A stretch of DNA of 26,173 nt, taken from assembly GCA_036502295.1 (NCBI GenBank), contig DASXYU010000017.1, forward strand, positions 1 through 26,173, given 5' to 3'. Below, one piece after another: positions 14,633 to 22,578 of this stretch; positions within the stretch are counted from its first letter, which is position 1; the number at the start of each line of letters is the position of its first letter. A program made the position numbers and the translations under genes. This DNA comes from DASXYU01 sp036502295. Its GTDB lineage: Bacteria; Actinomycetota; Actinomycetes; Mycobacteriales; Jatrophihabitantaceae. Under the pieces are notes generated by a model. It did no database searches and was not told the origin of the DNA. It saw only the letters and a program-made list of their open reading frames with translations.

Positions 14633-16302
14633 GTACCGACCAGATCGCGGCACCGCATCCGACGGCACCGCATACGACGGCACCGCGGCTGACGCCGCCG
14701 CGCAGGCAGCGTTCGGTGCAGATGCTCAGTCGACGGCCGGCGGACATCCCGCGCCGGCCGTGGGAGAGCGCGGCGGTCTTCGGGTTCTTCGCAGTCGTCT
14801 ACGCGGGATTCGGCGAGTGGCTGGTCGCCGGCAAGCACGTGGTCGGATTCGTCACCCTCGATCATTTCAACCGCGCCCTCATGGTGTGGCACAACAGCCC
14901 GCCGAAGCTGTCGGCGGTCGGCTTCGACTTTCCGCCGCTGTCGACGATCTTCCTGACGCCGTTCACGATCATCACGCCCTGGGCCCGGACGCTCGTCGTC
15001 GTGCCCGTCGCATCGGCGATCTTCGCGGCGGGGGTGATGGTCTGCCTCAACACATTGATGCGTCGCGCCGCGGCGCCGGCGGCAGTCAGGGTGCTCGTCC
15101 TGGTGGCCCTGGCGGGTAACCCGCTCGTCGTGCTCTACGCCTCGAGCGGCGCCGGCGACTTCATGCCGCTCTTCTTCGCACTCGCGGGACTCGGAGCACT
15201 CGCAGCCTGGTACGTGACGGCCGACATCCGACTCGTCCTGCTCGCCGGGTTGGCCTTCGCCGTCGCCTCCCTCGCCGGCTACGGCACCCTGCTGCTGTTC
15301 CTCGTCGCCACCCTCGGCGTCGCCGCGGTGCTCGCCCGCAACCGCGCCCACGATGACGAGATCGAGGGAACCACGGTCGGCTTCACCGTGCCGACGGTCT
15401 ACGCGGTCGCGCTCTGGGTCGCCTTCGGCCTGATCATCAACCACCGCCCGTTGGGCTGGATCCCGCGGCAGTACGGAACCGAGCACTTCACCTTCGCCGA
15501 GATCGTGCGCGACACCGCGCGACTCGTCCTCGACGGAGCGCCGATCGCCATCGTCGTCCTGCCCGCGTTGGTGATCGTGGGCGTCGCCCGGCGCGATGGC
15601 TTCACGCTCTGGTGCGCCGCCTTCCTCGCCGCAACGATCCTGATGCCCGGCCTCGCCGCCGCGTTCCACCTGACCACCTCGCCGATGGCGATGCGCGACG
15701 CGCTGCCGATCCTGCTCGTGGCCACGGCCGGTGCGATCTGGCTGCTGCGCGCGTTGCCGGCGCAACGCGGGTTCGTGGCGCTGGCGCTCATCGCGGCACT
15801 CGTGGGAAGCGTCCCGTGGACCTTCAGCCAGATGAGGACGTTCCCGCACCAGAACCTGGAAGCCGTCTTCGTCAATGCGCTCTCGACGGGCAGGTCGCAG
15901 GACGGTGCCCGCAACCAGTCCGGACAGATCGTCGGCATCGGCACCGAGGAGGACATGGCGAACTGGATCCGCGCGCACGTCACCGGCCGCGACGCCGTCC
16001 TCACCGACAACGCGCAGACCTACGGCGTGATGCTGCTCTCGGGACGTCCCGGGATCTTCTTCGACCGGGTCGACGAGTCCGACGGCCCCTGGATGAAGGT
16101 CGCGCGTGACCCGGCGGGAACCGTGCAGTTCCTGCTGCTCACCCGCGGCAACCAGAACGACCTGCTGGCACAGCTCTATCCGGGCGCGGCGAAGGGTGCC
16201 GACCGGCAGCTTCCCGTCGTCCATGCCAACGCTCGCTACACGCTCGTCCGCGTCGCACCCGGCTACGTGCGTCCGAACATCACCTCAGGAGAGACGTCAT
16301 GA
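14629..16302 (+). CDS. Polytopic membrane protein, GT-C glycosyltransferase-like
   Basis: This 557-residue integral membrane protein has roughly ten hydrophobic segments from residue about 45 to 400, then an extracytoplasmic C-terminal domain (about 405-557). The first outer loop contains VTLDHFNRALMVWHN and then FDFPPLSTIF. An acidic residue in the first loop and a PPL motif are features of GT-C lipid-linked glycosyltransferases. The C-terminal domain with TEEDMANWIRAHVTGRDAVL followed by TD resembles the extracellular part of such enzymes. It may add side sugars from a polyprenyl-phosphate donor. The ATG overlaps the synthase stop (ATGA), which decides the start over the much longer open frame upstream. 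Function is inferred from layout only. Confidence 0.8.
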   Translation: MSTDQIAAPHPTAPHTTAPRLTPPRRQRSVQMLSRRPADIPRRPWESAAVFGFFAVVYAGFGEWLVAGKHVVGFVTLDHFNRALMVWHNSPPKLSAVGFDFPPLSTIFLTPFTIITPWARTLVVVPVASAIFAAGVMVCLNTLMRRAAAPAAVRVLVLVALAGNPLVVLYASSGAGDFMPLFFALAGLGALAAWYVTADIRLVLLAGLAFAVASLAGYGTLLLFLVATLGVAAVLARNRAHDDEIEGTTVGFTVPTVYAVALWVAFGLIINHRPLGWIPRQYGTEHFTFAEIVRDTARLVLDGAPIAIVVLPALVIVGVARRDGFTLWCAAFLAATILMPGLAAAFHLTTSPMAMRDALPILLVATAGAIWLLRALPAQRGFVALALIAALVGSVPWTFSQMRTFPHQNLEAVFVNALSTGRSQDGARNQSGQIVGIGTEEDMANWIRAHVTGRDAVLTDNAQTYGVMLLSGRPGIFFDRVDESDGPWMKVARDPAGTVQFLLLTRGNQNDLLAQLYPGAAKGADRQLPVVHANARYTLVRVAPGYVRPNITSGETS

Positions 16303-16766
16303 CACTGCATGCCGAACCCCGCGCCGTGCGCCTGCCCTCGATCACGGAGGTGCTTGCAGCGCGAAACCACCCGAACCGCATTCCGCTCGAGCAGTTGCCG
16401 GCCACCCCGCCGCAGCAGGCTGCGTCGGCAGAGGTCCCCGATACGTCAGTCGAAGAGGCGCCGGTGCAGCTGTATCGGCGCCCACTGCCGCGCCCGGTCC
16501 CCCCGGCGTCATTGCCGTCGCGCCCCTCGGACGGGGGGACCGGGTGGGCGGTCGCGTGGGAGCGTCCCGCGCCCGACCAGCTGCTGCAGTCCCTCGTCCA
16601 GGCCCTGAACGATGTCGCCGCCGCGCGGCGACATCAGGCGCGGGTACTCGTCGAGCAACGGATCGGCTCGCCCGAGCTGAGGATGGCCAGCGTTCAGCTC
16701 GATGCTGAACTGATCCGGCTGCGGGCCTACGTCGAGGTGCTCTCGGCGCTGGAGGACTTGGCGTGA
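16299..16766 (+). CDS. Unrecognised 155-residue proline-rich/helical protein
   Basis: I do not recognise this family. Residues about 1-85 are proline-rich and probably disordered (PVQLYRRPLPRPVPPASLPS). Residues about 88-155 are predicted helical, with heptad-like leucines in LQSLVQALNDVAAARRHQ and ELIRLRAYVEVLSALEDLA. There is no signal peptide or membrane segment, so it is likely cytoplasmic. ATGA and GTGA overlaps bind it to the genes on both sides, so it is probably an accessory or scaffold protein of the membrane synthase complex. Confidence 0.75.
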   Translation: MTLHAEPRAVRLPSITEVLAARNHPNRIPLEQLPATPPQQAASAEVPDTSVEEAPVQLYRRPLPRPVPPASLPSRPSDGGTGWAVAWERPAPDQLLQSLVQALNDVAAARRHQARVLVEQRIGSPELRMASVQLDAELIRLRAYVEVLSALEDLA

Positions 16767-17908
16767 TCGGTGGCGCCAGCGCTCGGCGTCGGCGCGCGGT
16801 CGTCCTGCTGGTGGTGCTCGGCATGGCGAGCCTCGTGCTCGCCGCCTGCACCTCGCCAGGAGGTCCTGGACCGGTTGTCACGGTCACGAAGACCATGCCG
16901 CCGTCCGCTGCGACCGATGTGGGGACGGCGCGCTACTTCGCCGCGACGTCGCCGTGGAACACGAAGATCGACACCGCCTCCGCGGATCCGAACTCGGCGA
17001 CGATGATCGCGGAGGCGGCCGAGCGGCTCGGCGTCAGCGAGCTGGGACAGTCCGGCCAAGGCATCTCGACGCAGTACCGCAAGGTTGACGACACCCACCT
17101 GTACGTCAACTCGCAGGCGTGGACGGTGCCGGTGGTCAGCGGCGGCGTCCCGACACCGATCGTCTGCCGGCAGGTGCAGTGCGGCGACGCGCCGGCCACC
17201 TTGACGCTCAACATCCCCACCGACGCAAACCCCGACCCGCGTTACGACGGGTGGTTCACCGTGATGGACACCGCCCACCATCGCGCCTATGACCTGTGGC
17301 GGGCCCGCCGCGAGTCCGACGGCCGGATCTCATACCAGTACGCCAGGATCTGGGATCTCGACGGATCGGGCTACGGCCAGCCCGGCACCCAGAGCGCCCG
17401 CGGGTCGGGGCTGCCACTCTTCGGCGGCCTGATCACGGCCGCAGAACTGCAGACCGGCCTCATCCAGCACGCCCTCGCGATCAGCGTCCCCGGGCCGTCG
17501 CAGAAGTACTTCGTCAGCCCCGCCTCAGCCACAGACGGCAACGGTCCGGCGGGTTCACTGCCGGAGGGAGCACGGATCAGGTTGCGTGCGGACGTAACGC
17601 CCCGCCCTCCGCGCGATCCTGCCACCGGAAAGCTCATCAAGCTCAAGGCGCAGCAGCAGCGGACCTCCGATGCGATCAGTGCGGCACTGCGTACCTACGG
17701 AGCGATCGTCGTCGACCGGGCAGCGGTGCCGTCACTCTACGCAGAGCAGGGAATCACCCCCGGCCTGTTGAGCCCGAGCGAACTGCAGGGGTACTCGCTG
17801 TCGGACTTCGAGGTGGTGACCCTCGGAAAGAAATACACCTATCCGCTCGCCACGACGGAGATTGCGGCCGCGACCCCGGCGACATCGACAGCGGGGAGCG
17901 GCTCATGA
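16763..17908 (+). CDS. Lipoprotein of unknown family with SPWNTKI motif
   Basis: This 381-residue protein has a lipoprotein signal with lipobox LAAC (cysteine 29). The mature part looks like a beta-rich secreted domain. YFAATSPWNTKIDT opens it, YDGWFTVMDTAHHRAYDLWR and ISYQYARIWDLDGSGY form its centre, and RSGLPLF-like GSGLPLFGGLITAAEL follows. The SPWN opening with later YDLWRA is a pattern I associate with uncharacterised secreted actinobacterial proteins, some near polysaccharide genes, but I cannot name an activity. Two cysteines (CRQVQC) could form a disulfide. It overlaps its neighbours by four bases on both sides and probably acts at the outer membrane face in binding or modifying the polymer. 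Confidence 0.8.
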   Translation: MIGGASARRRRAVVLLVVLGMASLVLAACTSPGGPGPVVTVTKTMPPSAATDVGTARYFAATSPWNTKIDTASADPNSATMIAEAAERLGVSELGQSGQGISTQYRKVDDTHLYVNSQAWTVPVVSGGVPTPIVCRQVQCGDAPATLTLNIPTDANPDPRYDGWFTVMDTAHHRAYDLWRARRESDGRISYQYARIWDLDGSGYGQPGTQSARGSGLPLFGGLITAAELQTGLIQHALAISVPGPSQKYFVSPASATDGNGPAGSLPEGARIRLRADVTPRPPRDPATGKLIKLKAQQQRTSDAISAALRTYGAIVVDRAAVPSLYAEQGITPGLLSPSELQGYSLSDFEVVTLGKKYTYPLATTEIAAATPATSTAGSGS

Positions 17909-19041
17909 GCGCGCGCTCGCGGCTCCTGCTCGCCTCTGTCGTCACCTCCAGCGCGGTGCTGCTCGCCGGATGCTGGGAGTCTTCCGGATCGACCGGCGCG
18001 AGCGCGCCGTCCTCGGTGACACCGCTAGTGTCGGCCGGTTCGGCCGTTACGACGTCGGAGGAGATTCCGACCGTGATCCTCCCCGTGGCGACACCCGGCG
18101 AGATCTCCATCGACGGTGACGTCGGCACGTTGACGCCGCAGGAGAAGACCTCCTATCTCACGAGCGGCACCGCGAACGATCTCCACGAGACGTTCCACGG
18201 CAGCGATACCGGCTACACCGAACTCTGCAGCGGAAAGGTCGACATGGTCGACTCGGCGCAGCGGATCACGACCACGCAGGTGAGCAAGTGCCAGGCGAAC
18301 GGGCTACACGTCGTGCAGTTCGAGATCGCCGCCGACGCCTTCGTCATCGCGATCAAGAACGAGACGGATGTCGGTGGTGACTGCCTCACGACCACGCAGG
18401 TCGGCGACATGTTCCGTGCCGGCTCGCCCGTCCTCACGTGGAGCCAGCTGGGCGGCGGCTACCACGCCGTCGCCCTGCACCCGGCCGGCCCGAACGAGAC
18501 CAACACCGACTTCGACCTCTTCGGAGCGGCCGTCTTCGACAGCACCTCACCGTCCTTGCTGAACTTCCGCAGCGCCTACAAGGCGTTCCGCACCGATGAT
18601 CTGGCCCGCAAGTACGTCGTCGGCAAGACGACGCGGGGCGTGGCACCGAAGGTGAACGGCCGCGCGTCCTTCTTCCGGTTCAGCTACTACCAGCTCTACG
18701 AGGAGCAGTTGCGCCCCTTCGAGATCAGCCTGCCGGGCACCCGCAACTGCATCTTTCCGAGCGCGGAGACGATCACGAACGGCCAATACCCCTTCTCGCG
18801 CCAGTACATGATCACGACGACCACGCGGTCGTTGCAGCGGCCCGAGGTGAAGGAGTTTCTCTTGCACTACTTGAGTCATGCGACCTCGCTCGCGAGTGCA
18901 GCGCAGCTGGTACCGCTGTCACAGCCGCTGATCGACGGGCAGAAGGACTGGGTGAACGGCACGATCTCCGCCCCCGAGATCGCTCCGCCCACGAAGAGCG
19001 CGTCGCCGACCGCCGAGGCGTCGGACCAGCCGGCATCATGA
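17905..19041 (+). CDS. PstS-like substrate-binding lipoprotein
   Basis: This 378-residue lipoprotein (lipobox LAGC, cysteine 23) has a periplasmic-binding-protein-like domain of the phosphate-binding PstS type. GTANDLHETFHGSDTGYTEL and the later ITTTQVSKCQANGLHVVQFE plus FVIAIKNETDVGGDCLTTTQ match the order of PstS-like proteins, as do AGPNETNTDFDLF and the end FLLHYLSHATSLASAAQLVP. No permease or ATPase genes are nearby, so it is unlikely to serve a phosphate ABC importer. In this operon it may bind a substituent or the polysaccharide, or act as an extracellular assembly factor. The start is the ATG in the ATGA overlap; the longer open frame upstream is noise. Confidence 0.8.
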   Translation: MSARSRLLLASVVTSSAVLLAGCWESSGSTGASAPSSVTPLVSAGSAVTTSEEIPTVILPVATPGEISIDGDVGTLTPQEKTSYLTSGTANDLHETFHGSDTGYTELCSGKVDMVDSAQRITTTQVSKCQANGLHVVQFEIAADAFVIAIKNETDVGGDCLTTTQVGDMFRAGSPVLTWSQLGGGYHAVALHPAGPNETNTDFDLFGAAVFDSTSPSLLNFRSAYKAFRTDDLARKYVVGKTTRGVAPKVNGRASFFRFSYYQLYEEQLRPFEISLPGTRNCIFPSAETITNGQYPFSRQYMITTTTRSLQRPEVKEFLLHYLSHATSLASAAQLVPLSQPLIDGQKDWVNGTISAPEIAPPTKSASPTAEASDQPAS

Positions 19042-20063
19042 CCGGTCGATTCGTGCGGCGTTGCGCCACCGTCCTCGCCGTCTGCCTCGTGGCCGTGGCG
19101 GTTCCGATCGTGACGGCAGCGGCCGCGGAGGCCTCGCCGGCGATGAAGTCGCAGGCAAAGACCGAGCTGACCCAGCACATCCGGGTGAGCTGGCACGGCA
19201 TGAAGAAGCCGAAGACGACTGCGACCGCTGTGGTTCCCGGCATCGGCACGCTCACCGCGGTCTGCCGCCCCGACTCGACGATGGTGCAGCTGACACCGGC
19301 CAACCGCAACGCCGAGACGCAGATGTGGATGGCGAAGTACGAGCAGAAGGGAAGTCGCTCCACGGTCGCGGTGAAGACGGTGCGGCTCTACCGCTACGCC
19401 AACGCCGATGACGACGGCCATGGCGGTACCGGGGCGAAGGGGCACGAGGGCCTCAACCACACGTTTCCGATCGAGAACACATCCTCGGGGTACATGCACG
19501 GCGTCATCAGCCAGCGGCCCGGACGGAATGCGGCGGCGAGTACTGCCGCCCTGCCACCCGTCACCTCCTTCGAACTCTCCTGGTACTGGTCGGGTTTCCG
19601 TGGCAAGCCTGCGCAGAAGACCTGCACGATCGACGTACACCTGAGGACGGAGCTGAAGCCCTCTGTCGGCCTCGACTGGCACGGCGCCACCGACGCGCAG
19701 AGCGGGACGACCCGGCAGTTCGCCGTCGCCGGTCTTGGCACGCTCACCCTGCAGTGTGAGGACGACCCGCACGGCACCCAGGCCGTGACCCTCACTCCGT
19801 CCGCCGGCCATGATGTCTGGCTCTACGCGGAGACCATCTTCAGTGCCGGCGACATCCAGGATCATGTCGATACCGAGCAGTTGCCGACCGATCCGGCGAC
19901 CGGCGCCGTCGGCCCGATCGAGCTGCCGTCGAATGGGATGTTGCGGCTCTTCTACACCTCCGGCTCGGTGAAACGTGACCTCATCGTCTCGTCCTACTAC
20001 GTGGTGAACAACGCGCTGCATCCCGACCTGAACCTCTGCGAGGTGGCGGTCGCGTCCTTCTGA
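19038..20063 (+). CDS. Secreted protein with two WHG-containing repeats
   Basis: This 341-residue protein has a Sec signal peptide (hydrophobic core about 10-28, likely cleavage after an Ala-rich segment near 30-33). The mature protein contains a duplicated domain. The first copy, about 47-130, has VSWHG (W52), VPGIGTLTAVCRPD and VQLTP. The second, about 208-290, has LDWHG (W214), VAGLGTLTLQCEDD and VTLTP. The two are probably small beta-sandwich modules with one Cys each; further Cys at FRGKPAQKTCTID and LNLCEV. I do not recognise a family. It is the last gene of the overlapping chain, so it may be a surface or polymer-binding protein. A gap of 24 bases separates it from ureAB. Confidence 0.8.
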   Translation: MTGRFVRRCATVLAVCLVAVAVPIVTAAAAEASPAMKSQAKTELTQHIRVSWHGMKKPKTTATAVVPGIGTLTAVCRPDSTMVQLTPANRNAETQMWMAKYEQKGSRSTVAVKTVRLYRYANADDDGHGGTGAKGHEGLNHTFPIENTSSGYMHGVISQRPGRNAAASTAALPPVTSFELSWYWSGFRGKPAQKTCTIDVHLRTELKPSVGLDWHGATDAQSGTTRQFAVAGLGTLTLQCEDDPHGTQAVTLTPSAGHDVWLYAETIFSAGDIQDHVDTEQLPTDPATGAVGPIELPSNGMLRLFYTSGSVKRDLIVSSYYVVNNALHPDLNLCEVAVASF

Positions 20064-20075
20064 GCGGATGCGCGG

Positions 20076-20081
20076 CATGAT
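20076..20081 (+). promoter_or_regulatory. Possible leaderless -10 of ureAB
   Basis: CATGAT ends six bases before the ureAB ATG, the same spacing as at guaA. No ribosome binding site is visible. It would make the urease genes independent of the preceding operon. Confidence 0.35.
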
Positions 20082-20087
20082 TGCCGC

Positions 20088-20768
20088 ATGCGGCTGACCC
20101 CGACCGAACGCGACCGCCTGCTGCTCTACTCGGCCGCATCGCTGGCGCGCTCACGGCTGGGGCGCGGCCTGCGCCTCAACGTCCCGGAGAGCATCGCCCT
20201 CATCGCCGACACCGTCTGCGAAGCGGCCCGCGACGGGGCTCGCCTCGCCGATGCCATCGAGGCCGGACGCGGCGTCCTCTCCGCCGCGCAGGTGTTGCCG
20301 GGCGTCGCCGACATCGTGACGCAGGTCGAGGTCGAGGCGGTCTTCGACGACGGCACCCGCCTGGTTGTGGTCACCGACCCGATCGGCGGCGGCTCCCTCG
20401 GGCAGGACGCCCCCGGCGCGATGCTGCTCGGTGACGCACCGCCGGTGTCGTTCGAGGACGTGGTCACGGTCGCCGTGACGAACACCGCCGCGGTGCCGAT
20501 CAGCGTCACCTCGCACTTCCACTTCTTCGAGGCGAACCCGCGGCTGCGCTTCGACCGTACGGCGGCCTATGGACGACGCGCGGCGATCCCCGCAGGTTCT
20601 ACCGTCCGCCTCGACCCTGGCCAGACCATCGACGTCGGGCTCACCCCGATCGGAGGGGCGCGCATCGCCATCGGCTTCGCCGGTCTCGTCGACGGTCCGC
20701 TCGATGCACCCGGTGCCAAGGACGAGGCCCTGCAGCGGGCTCGCGACTGCGGTTACGAGGGGGCCTGA
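20088..20768 (+). CDS. ureAB: Urease gamma-beta subunit fusion
   Basis: This 226-residue fusion joins the urease gamma subunit (about 1-100: MRLTPTERDRLLLYSAASLA, LNVPESIALIADTVCEAARD) to the beta subunit (about 115-226: VTNTAAVPISVTSHFHFFEA, NPRLRFDR, then AIPAGSTVRLDPG). Together with UreC it would hydrolyse urea to ammonia and carbamate in the cytoplasm. Gamma-beta fusions are known in several bacteria, including a second, accessory-poor urease type in actinobacteria. The linker between subunits is short and contains an unusual acidic strand pair (VEVEAVFDDGTRLVVVTDPI). The stop overlaps the ureC start by one base (TGATG), so the subunits are co-translated. Confidence 0.93.
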   Translation: MRLTPTERDRLLLYSAASLARSRLGRGLRLNVPESIALIADTVCEAARDGARLADAIEAGRGVLSAAQVLPGVADIVTQVEVEAVFDDGTRLVVVTDPIGGGSLGQDAPGAMLLGDAPPVSFEDVVTVAVTNTAAVPISVTSHFHFFEANPRLRFDRTAAYGRRAAIPAGSTVRLDPGQTIDVGLTPIGGARIAIGFAGLVDGPLDAPGAKDEALQRARDCGYEGA

Positions 20769-22459
20769 TGTTCGACGCGCACGACTACGTCGCCTCCTAC
20801 GGACCGCGCGCCGGCGACCGCATCCGCCTTGGTGACACAGGGCTGGTCGTCGAGGTCGAGTCCGACTCCTCGTTGCCGGGGGAGGAGTTCCTCGCCGGCT
20901 TCGGTAAGACCGCCCGCGACGGCCTGCACCTCAAAGCCGCCGCCGTGGCGCAGACCTGCGACCTGGTAATCAGCAACGTGGTCGTCATCGACGCCGTCCT
21001 CGGCATCCGCAAGACGAACATCGGCATCCGCGAAGGACGTATCCACGCCATCGGGCGTGCCGGAAATCCTGACACCCTCGACGGGGTCGAGGTCCTCGTC
21101 GGTACCGGCACGAGCATCGTCAGCGGCGAGGGGCTCATCGCCACGGCCGGTGCCATAGACACTCACGTGCACCTCCTCTCGCCGCGGATCATGGAGGCAT
21201 CACTCGCCAGCGGGGTCACGACGATCCTCGGGCAGGAGTTCGGTCCGGTCTGGGGCGTCGGGGTCAACTCGCCCTGGGCGCTGCGCCACGCCTTCAACGC
21301 CTTCGACGCCTGGCCGGTGAACATCGGCTTCCTCGGGCGTGGCTCGTCCTCACATGAGGCGCCGCTGGTCGAGGCGCTCGTCGAGGGCGGCGCCTGTGGC
21401 TTCAAGGTGCATGAGGACATGGGGGCGCACATGCGGGCTCTCGACACCGCGCTGCGCGTCGCAGAGGACTACGACGTGCAGGTCGCGCTGCACACCGACG
21501 GGCTGAACGAGTGCCTGTCGGTCGAGGACACTCTCGCCGTTCTTGAGGGACGCACGATCCACGCCTTCCACATCGAGGGCTGCGGTGGCGGGCACGTGCC
21601 GAACGTCCTGCGCCTCGCCGGTGAGGCGAACGTCATCGGCTCCTCGACGAACCCGACGCTTCCCTTCGGACGGGATGCGGTGGCCGAGCACTTTCACATG
21701 ATCGTCGCTGCGCACGGGCTGAAGCTGGATCTGCCCGGCGACATGGCGATGGCGCGTGACCGGATCCGTGCCGGAACGATGGGGGCGGAGGACGTGCTGC
21801 ACGATCTTGGCGTCATCCCCATCACCTCCTCGGACGCGCAGGGGATGGGACGTGCGGGGGAGACGGTGCGCCGCACCTTCGCGATGGCGGCGAAGATGAA
21901 GATCGATCTCGGGGCCCTGTTCGAGGGGGATGGGTACGAGCGGCACGACAATGCGAGGGCGCTGCGCTATATCGCCAAGCTCACGATCAACCCGGCGATC
22001 GCCCACGGCATGGCGCACGAGATCGGGTCGCTCGAGGTGGGCAAGCTCGCGGACATCGTCCTCTGGAACCCCGCGTGGTTCGGGGCGAAGCCCGAACTCG
22101 TCCTCAAGGCGGGCTTTCCGGCCTATGGCGTCGTCGGTGACCCGAACGCCGCGATCGACCGGGCGGAGCCGCGCGTCCTCGGTGCCCAGTTCGGTTCGCA
22201 CGGGGCGACGGCGGCTGACCTCTCCGTCGCCTTCGTGAGCCAGGCTGCGGTCGATGCCGGCGACGATCACATGACGACTCGCCGCCGGCGCGTGCCCGTG
22301 CGCGGCACGCGCGGCATCGGGCCGTCCTCGATGGTCTACAACAATCGCCTCGCCGAGGTGCGGGTCGACCCGGCGACCGGTCAGGTGACCCTGGACGGCG
22401 AGCCGATTGGTTCCGAGCCCGCCGACTCGGTGAGCCTCAGCCGCCTCTACTTCCTCTGA
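20768..22459 (+). CDS. ureC: Urease alpha subunit, divergent
   Basis: This 563-residue protein is the catalytic urease subunit. All nickel ligands and catalytic residues appear in place: H133 and H135 (DTHVHL), K213 and H215 (FKVHED, the carbamylated lysine), H242 (HTDGLNE), H268 (FHIEG), the flap histidine H316 (AAHG) and D356 (TSSDAQGMGR). Departures from ordinary ureases: the mobile flap reads IVAAHGLKLDLP rather than the usual MVCHHLDP, so the flap cysteine is alanine. DTHVHLLSP replaces the usual DTHIH-F-CPQ, and the segment after HTDGLNE is changed. No ureD, E, F or G accessory genes are in view, so nickel loading must come from elsewhere or not occur. The C-terminus ends YFL and the stop codon is embedded in an 18-bp tandem repeat. 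Confidence 0.93.
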   Translation: MFDAHDYVASYGPRAGDRIRLGDTGLVVEVESDSSLPGEEFLAGFGKTARDGLHLKAAAVAQTCDLVISNVVVIDAVLGIRKTNIGIREGRIHAIGRAGNPDTLDGVEVLVGTGTSIVSGEGLIATAGAIDTHVHLLSPRIMEASLASGVTTILGQEFGPVWGVGVNSPWALRHAFNAFDAWPVNIGFLGRGSSSHEAPLVEALVEGGACGFKVHEDMGAHMRALDTALRVAEDYDVQVALHTDGLNECLSVEDTLAVLEGRTIHAFHIEGCGGGHVPNVLRLAGEANVIGSSTNPTLPFGRDAVAEHFHMIVAAHGLKLDLPGDMAMARDRIRAGTMGAEDVLHDLGVIPITSSDAQGMGRAGETVRRTFAMAAKMKIDLGALFEGDGYERHDNARALRYIAKLTINPAIAHGMAHEIGSLEVGKLADIVLWNPAWFGAKPELVLKAGFPAYGVVGDPNAAIDRAEPRVLGAQFGSHGATAADLSVAFVSQAAVDAGDDHMTTRRRRVPVRGTRGIGPSSMVYNNRLAEVRVDPATGQVTLDGEPIGSEPADSVSLSRLYFL

Positions 22460-22501
22460 CCACGTGTCTTCCTCTGACCACGTGTCTTCCTCTGACGTGT
22501 C
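22451..22501. repeat. 18-bp tandem repeat across the ureC stop
   Basis: TTCCTCTGACCACGTGTC occurs at 22451-22468 and 22469-22486, with a third copy lacking three bases at 22487-22501. The first copy carries the last two ureC codons and its stop. Confidence 0.85.
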
Positions 22502-22570
22502 GAGTGGTCACTTATGCCGTCGAGTGGTCACCGAAAACTGACCACTCGACGGCATAACTGACCACTCGAC
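22499..22570. terminator. Long inverted repeat between convergent ureC and PspC genes
   Basis: Two 32-base arms (22499-22530 and 22539-22570) pair with one mismatch around an 8-base loop. Each arm itself contains GTCGAGTGGTCA twice, so the motif is present four times. It lies exactly between two convergent genes, where a bidirectional terminator is expected, but there is no U-tract. It could also be a dispersed palindromic element. Confidence 0.65.
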
Positions 22571-22578
22571 GGGACGCG

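Noticed and set aside
14497..16224. Minus-strand open frame of 575 codons
   Set aside because: It lies antisense to the GT-C-like gene and reads as Arg/Asp/Glu-rich filler with no domain.
17296..17904. Upstream extension of the PstS-like gene
   Set aside because: The lipoprotein signal begins at 17905. Everything before it is out-of-frame sequence of the preceding lipoprotein.
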